Source: an uncultured Solirubrobacteraceae bacterium | GTDB lineage: Bacteria > Actinomycetota > Thermoleophilia > Solirubrobacterales > Solirubrobacteraceae | Direction of reading: 5' to 3' | Length of the DNA stretch: 17,001 nucleotides | Assembly: GCA_955652345.1 (NCBI GenBank) | Contig: CATPBV010000292.1 | Coordinates: 1-17,001 of the forward strand | Shown here: positions 14,628-17,001 of the stretch, piece after piece | How positions within the stretch are numbered: the stretch's first letter is position 1 | Layout: each line of letters begins with the position of its first letter | Notes under the pieces: model-generated | The model's input: only the letters and a program-made list of their open reading frames with translations | What the model was told of the DNA's origin: nothing | Databases searched by the model: none | Translations under genes and position numbers: made by a program

Positions 14628-14645
14628 CGTGCGCAGTTTCGCACG
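14628..14645. repeat. CGTGCG-N6-CGCACG dyad at the ftsZ -10/start region
   Basis: A 6-bp inverted repeat with a 6-nt loop that overlaps the proposed -10 and start site. Nearby TTCGCAC occurs twice in direct orientation (14621-14627 and 14638-14644), and TTCGCGAA, an 8-bp palindrome, lies at 14741-14748. The motif family is repeated in this spacer but not noticeably elsewhere. Confidence 0.4.
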
Positions 14646-14672
14646 TTATGCGCTGGAGATGGCGGAAGTCAA
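14643..14672 (-). promoter_or_regulatory. Candidate sigma-70-type promoter of ftsZ
   Basis: On the minus strand TTGACT (14672-14667) resembles a -35 and TAACGT (14648-14643, fits TANNNT) a -10, 18 bp apart. The start would fall near 14636, giving a leader of about 60 nt before the ftsZ ATG. It is plausible because ftsZ often has its own promoters in the ftsQ-ftsZ spacer; not proven. Confidence 0.5.
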
Positions 14673-14700
14673 CAACGTGCCGCATTCGCAAGGCACGTTG
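14673..14700. promoter_or_regulatory. 9-bp dyad abutting the ftsZ -35
   Basis: CAACGTGCC (14673-14681) and GGCACGTTG (14692-14700) are perfect inverted repeats separated by 10 bp, directly upstream of the candidate -35. This suits an operator for a dimeric regulator or a hairpin at the end of the ftsQ transcript. No U-tract follows. Confidence 0.5.
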
Positions 14701-14750
14701 CAGATCGCGGAACTCTCGATCGGTGTCTTAGAGTTGGCGTTTCGCGAATG

Positions 14751-15635
14751 TCACCCTCCAGTTGAGCTTGAGGGTGCCGCGAGCAGGACCGGCGCGCTCG
14801 CCTGGTCGACGCCGACACCGGCCGCCGGCCGTTTTGGGTCGGTGACGTCGATGTACGCCGCTCCGGCCGAGCCGGGCGCCGCCAGCACCGTCAGCGCCGC
14901 GGTCCATTTCGCGGACAGCTCGGTCGCCGGGCCGAAGTAGATCTTCGGGCCGGCGCGCAGCTCGGCGAGCAGGCCATGCGTGGCGTCCTCCGTAACCTGC
15001 CTGATCTTCCCGAGGAACCTGTACGGGGCGGCGGCCAGAGCCGCCACCGCGGCCCTCGCGCCGGAGTCGGTGAGCTGCCCCCCACCGGGAGGGACGCGCA
15101 GCGGGATCACCGGAAACCAGGGCTTGACGGGGACGTCGGCGAGCAACGTCCCATCGGCGGCCACGGTGATCTCGCGCCCGGCGGCCAGCACCGCACCGAC
15201 CGGCAGCTGCTCGATCACCTGGATGCGCATGCCGTGCGGAAACTGGGTGCTCACCAGCACGTTCTTGACGACTGGATAGGGAGCGACCGCCATCAGCAGG
15301 TCGCTTCGCTTGACGTCGAGCGTCGTCATCGTGCGAGCGGCGGCGATCAAGGCTCGCCGGATCTGGCCGGCGTCGGGGCCGCTCTGACCGGTGACAGTGA
15401 TCTTCTGGATCGCCACCAGCGAGGAGTCACGGAGCCACACCCAGCCCGCGCCCGCGAGCGCGGCGAGTGAGCCGAGCACGACCGCCGCGAGGACCAAGCG
15501 CTGACGCGTGCTGCGGCGGCGCCCTGCGGATGTCGAACGCCGGGCGCCCGGCCGGGGGCGACGGCGCACACGCGCCAACGCGCGCAGGAGCGGCGCGAGA
15601 CGAGATCGCCCGCCAGACCAGCCGTACGCGCTCAC
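14751..15635 (-). CDS. ftsQ: Cell division protein FtsQ/DivIB
   Basis: A single-pass divisome membrane protein. A strongly basic cytoplasmic N-terminus (about residues 10-46, about 17 Arg) leads to a TM helix RLVLAAVVLGSLAALAGAGWVWL (46-68). A POTRA domain (about 72-142) begins LVAIQKITVTGQSG, with VVKNVLVSTQFPHGMRIQVIEQLPVG as its later strands. The C-terminal FtsQ beta domain is less conserved. GTG at 15635 overlaps the murB stop by 4 bp (GTGA); the open frame continues upstream through murB but that part is out-of-frame shadow. 294 aa is normal. FtsQ links with FtsB/FtsL to activate septal wall synthesis; those partners are not in this window. Confidence 0.92.
   Translation of the reverse strand: MSAYGWSGGRSRLAPLLRALARVRRRPRPGARRSTSAGRRRSTRQRLVLAAVVLGSLAALAGAGWVWLRDSSLVAIQKITVTGQSGPDAGQIRRALIAAARTMTTLDVKRSDLLMAVAPYPVVKNVLVSTQFPHGMRIQVIEQLPVGAVLAAGREITVAADGTLLADVPVKPWFPVIPLRVPPGGGQLTDSGARAAVAALAAAPYRFLGKIRQVTEDATHGLLAELRAGPKIYFGPATELSAKWTAALTVLAAPGSAGAAYIDVTDPKRPAAGVGVDQASAPVLLAAPSSSTGG
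14752..14776 (-). terminator. Hairpin overlapping the ftsQ stop codon
   Basis: CACCCTC (14752-14758) pairs with GAGGGTG (14770-14776) across 11 nt, covering the last codons and stop of ftsQ. It could attenuate read-through into ftsZ or protect the mRNA end. No U-tract. Confidence 0.3.
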
Positions 15636-16552
15636 GCCGACCGCCTCCAGTCGCGCGGGAGCTCGACCGGCCCGAGCACCTGTACCTCGGGCTCGAGCGC
15701 GATCCCGAAGCGCTCCTGCACCCGGCGGCTCCCTTCGATCATCAGTGAGACGACGTCGGCGGTGGTCGCGTCGCCGTGGTTCTCGATGAAGTTCGCGTGC
15801 TTGGCGGAGAAGCTCGCGCCGCCGACCCGCAGGCCCCGGCAGCCCGCCTGCTCGAGCAGCTGCCCCGCGGTGCGCCCTTGCGCTCGGGGGTCGTCCGGGT
15901 TCTTGAAGGTCGAGCCGAACGTCTTGATGCCCGACGGCTGGGCTGCCCTGCGACGCGCGCGCATCTCGCCGAGCGTGCGCTTGACGCTCTCGCTGCTGGC
16001 CTCGCTGAGCGCGAACGAGCCCCTCGCGACGACCTCTCCGGCGCCGAGGCTCGACCGGCGATACCCGAAGCCGAGCTCGCGCGGAGATCTGCGCTCGGTG
16101 CCCGCCGCGCCGACGACGTCCACCCACTCGAGCACCCGCGCCAGCTCGCCCCCGTAGGCGTTCGCGTTCATGCGGACCGCGCCGCCGACCGTCCCTGGGA
16201 TGTTGACTCCGAACTCGATGCCGGCCAGCCCGGCCTGCGCCGCCCGGGAGGCCACTGCCGGCAGGCGAGCGCCACCGCCGCAGAGGATCCGCGTGCCGTC
16301 CACCTCGATCTTGGTCAGGTCGTCGTCGAGCTTCACGGTCAGTCCGCGGACGCCGGCATCCGCCACAAGCAGGTTCGACCCCGAGCCGACGACCCCTACC
16401 TCGATCGCCTCCGATGCGGCCCAGGCCAGCAGACGTTCGAGCTCCCCCAAAGATCCGGGGCGCGCGAACAGCTCCGCGGGCCCCCCAGTGCGGATCGTGG
16501 TTAGGCGCGCGAGCGGGAAGCCGCGCTGCACGCCTGGCGGCAGGTCAGCCAT
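15632..16552 (-). CDS. murB: UDP-N-acetylenolpyruvoylglucosamine reductase (MurB)
   Basis: An FAD enzyme that reduces UDP-GlcNAc-enolpyruvate to UDP-MurNAc with NADPH, in the cytoplasm. FAD-binding motifs are TIRTGGPAELFARP (19-32), VVGSGSNLLVADAGVRGL (54-71) and GIEFGVNIPGTVGGAVRMNA (111-130). GFGYRRSS (161-168) and the catalytic-Ser motif FGSTFKNP (Ser214) follow. HANFIENHGDAT (252-263) and LEPEVQVLG (287-295, holding the catalytic Glu) complete the active site. The architecture looks like type II MurB, without the extra loop of the E. coli enzyme. 306 aa is normal. ATG at 16552 lies 31 bp after the murC stop without a strong ribosome site. Confidence 0.97.
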   Translation of the reverse strand: MADLPPGVQRGFPLARLTTIRTGGPAELFARPGSLGELERLLAWAASEAIEVGVVGSGSNLLVADAGVRGLTVKLDDDLTKIEVDGTRILCGGGARLPAVASRAAQAGLAGIEFGVNIPGTVGGAVRMNANAYGGELARVLEWVDVVGAAGTERRSPRELGFGYRRSSLGAGEVVARGSFALSEASSESVKRTLGEMRARRRAAQPSGIKTFGSTFKNPDDPRAQGRTAGQLLEQAGCRGLRVGGASFSAKHANFIENHGDATTADVVSLMIEGSRRVQERFGIALEPEVQVLGPVELPRDWRRSA

Positions 16553-16583
16553 GCGGTCAGCGTAGAAGGCGCTCCGGGCGACA

Positions 16584-17001
16584 CTAGGCCTCGGAGACGA
16601 GCGAGGCGCCGAGCGAGTCGATGTCGCCGGCGCCCATCAGTAGGCAGACGTCACCGGCTCGCAGCGTGCCCGACAGGAACCGCTGCGCGTCCTCGAATCG
16701 TGGGAGCCACGCCACCTGACGCCCGCCGGCGGCCTCAGCCGCGGCGGCCGCCACCAGCAGCCCCTCCACGCCCGGGAAATCCTGCGCGCGCTCTCGCGCC
16801 GGATACACGGACAGGACGGCGCCGACGTCGGCCGCCGCGAGCGCCCGGCCGAGCGGCACCGCCAGCGCGCTCGTGCGGGAAAACAGATGAGGCTGGAACA
16901 CGGCAACCACACGCGCCGGCCGCAAGCTCCTCGCCGCGGCGATCGCGGCCTCGATCTCGGTCGGATGGTGCGCGTAGTCGTCGTACACCTGGGCGCCCGA
17001 C
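16584..17001 (-). CDS. murC: UDP-N-acetylmuramate--L-alanine ligase (MurC), C-terminal part, runs off the window
   Basis: Only the last ~139 codons are present; the gene continues past the right edge. QVYDDYAHHPTEIEAAIAAAR is the MurC-specific segment at the start of the C-terminal Rossmann domain. VVAVFQPHLFSRTSAL and GDVCLLMGAGDIDSLG are the other typical C-terminal motifs (usually '..FQPHRYSR', 'GAGDI'). It adds L-Ala to UDP-MurNAc using ATP, the first peptide-stem step. Stop TAG at 16584-16586, then murB, as in canonical dcw clusters. Confidence 0.96.
   Translation of the reverse strand, partial: SGAQVYDDYAHHPTEIEAAIAAARSLRPARVVAVFQPHLFSRTSALAVPLGRALAAADVGAVLSVYPARERAQDFPGVEGLLVAAAAAEAAGGRQVAWLPRFEDAQRFLSGTLRAGDVCLLMGAGDIDSLGASLVSEA

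Noticed and set aside
14751..16127. Longer FtsQ starting inside murB
   Set aside because: The first 164 residues are out-of-frame murB; the GTG at 15635 overlapping the murB stop gives a normal FtsQ.
1..17001. CRISPR array, tRNA/rRNA genes, insertion sequences, defence or biosynthetic cluster
   Set aside because: No regular spaced repeats, no cloverleaf or rRNA sequence, no transposase or integrase product, and nearly all genes are core housekeeping functions.

Overview
The window is a GC-rich chromosomal segment from an actinobacterium-like organism. Thirteen of the fourteen genes, plus the 5' part of a fourteenth (scpB), read on the minus strand; the only genuine plus-strand coding sequence is a displaced 3' piece of scpB at the left edge. 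The division/cell-wall order murC-murB-ftsQ-ftsZ, a two-subunit glycine decarboxylase, frequent GTG starts, 4-bp start/stop overlaps and a TrpRS with an altered KMSKS loop suggest Actinomycetota. I suspect the Thermoleophilia/Solirubrobacterales side, but I did no search and that placement is an inference.

Layout in the direction of transcription, from high to low coordinates. (1) 17001-13489: the 3' part of murC, then murB, ftsQ and ftsZ, the peptidoglycan-precursor and division part of a dcw cluster. A 176-bp spacer with several dyads and a possible promoter precedes ftsZ. (2) 13364-11466: a large secreted protein with a C-terminal PKD-like domain, function unknown. (3) 11374-5887: gcvT, gcvH, gcvPA and gcvPB, packed as one operon for the P, H and T proteins of glycine cleavage, followed 7 bp later by an M20-family metallopeptidase. 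The L protein (lpd) is not here. (4) 5756-5325: a small exported or membrane-anchored His/Ser/Thr/Gly-rich protein with a perfect Shine-Dalgarno. Two 9-bp direct repeats lie 22 bp apart upstream and a strong hairpin lies downstream. (5) 5258-1416: an OmpR-type response regulator and its sensor kinase (4-bp overlap), a rhomboid protease and tryptophanyl-tRNA synthetase. (6) 1405-1: condensin accessory genes scpA and scpB.

The most striking feature is at the left edge. scpB is cut in two. Its N-terminal 125 codons read on the minus strand (650 to 276), and its C-terminal 69 codons read on the plus strand (12 to 218). The same 10-bp palindrome, CGCCGCGGCG, sits at both junctions. Flipping the 264 bp between the palindromes restores a continuous in-frame ScpB of 194 residues. 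This is either a real small inversion or, perhaps more likely because the window starts one base from the junction, an assembly or amplification chimera at a contig end.

I found no tRNA, rRNA, CRISPR array, insertion sequence or defence system. Apart from the scpB break this is core-genome content. No intergenic stretch exceeds 300 bases; the longest is the 176-bp ftsZ upstream region.
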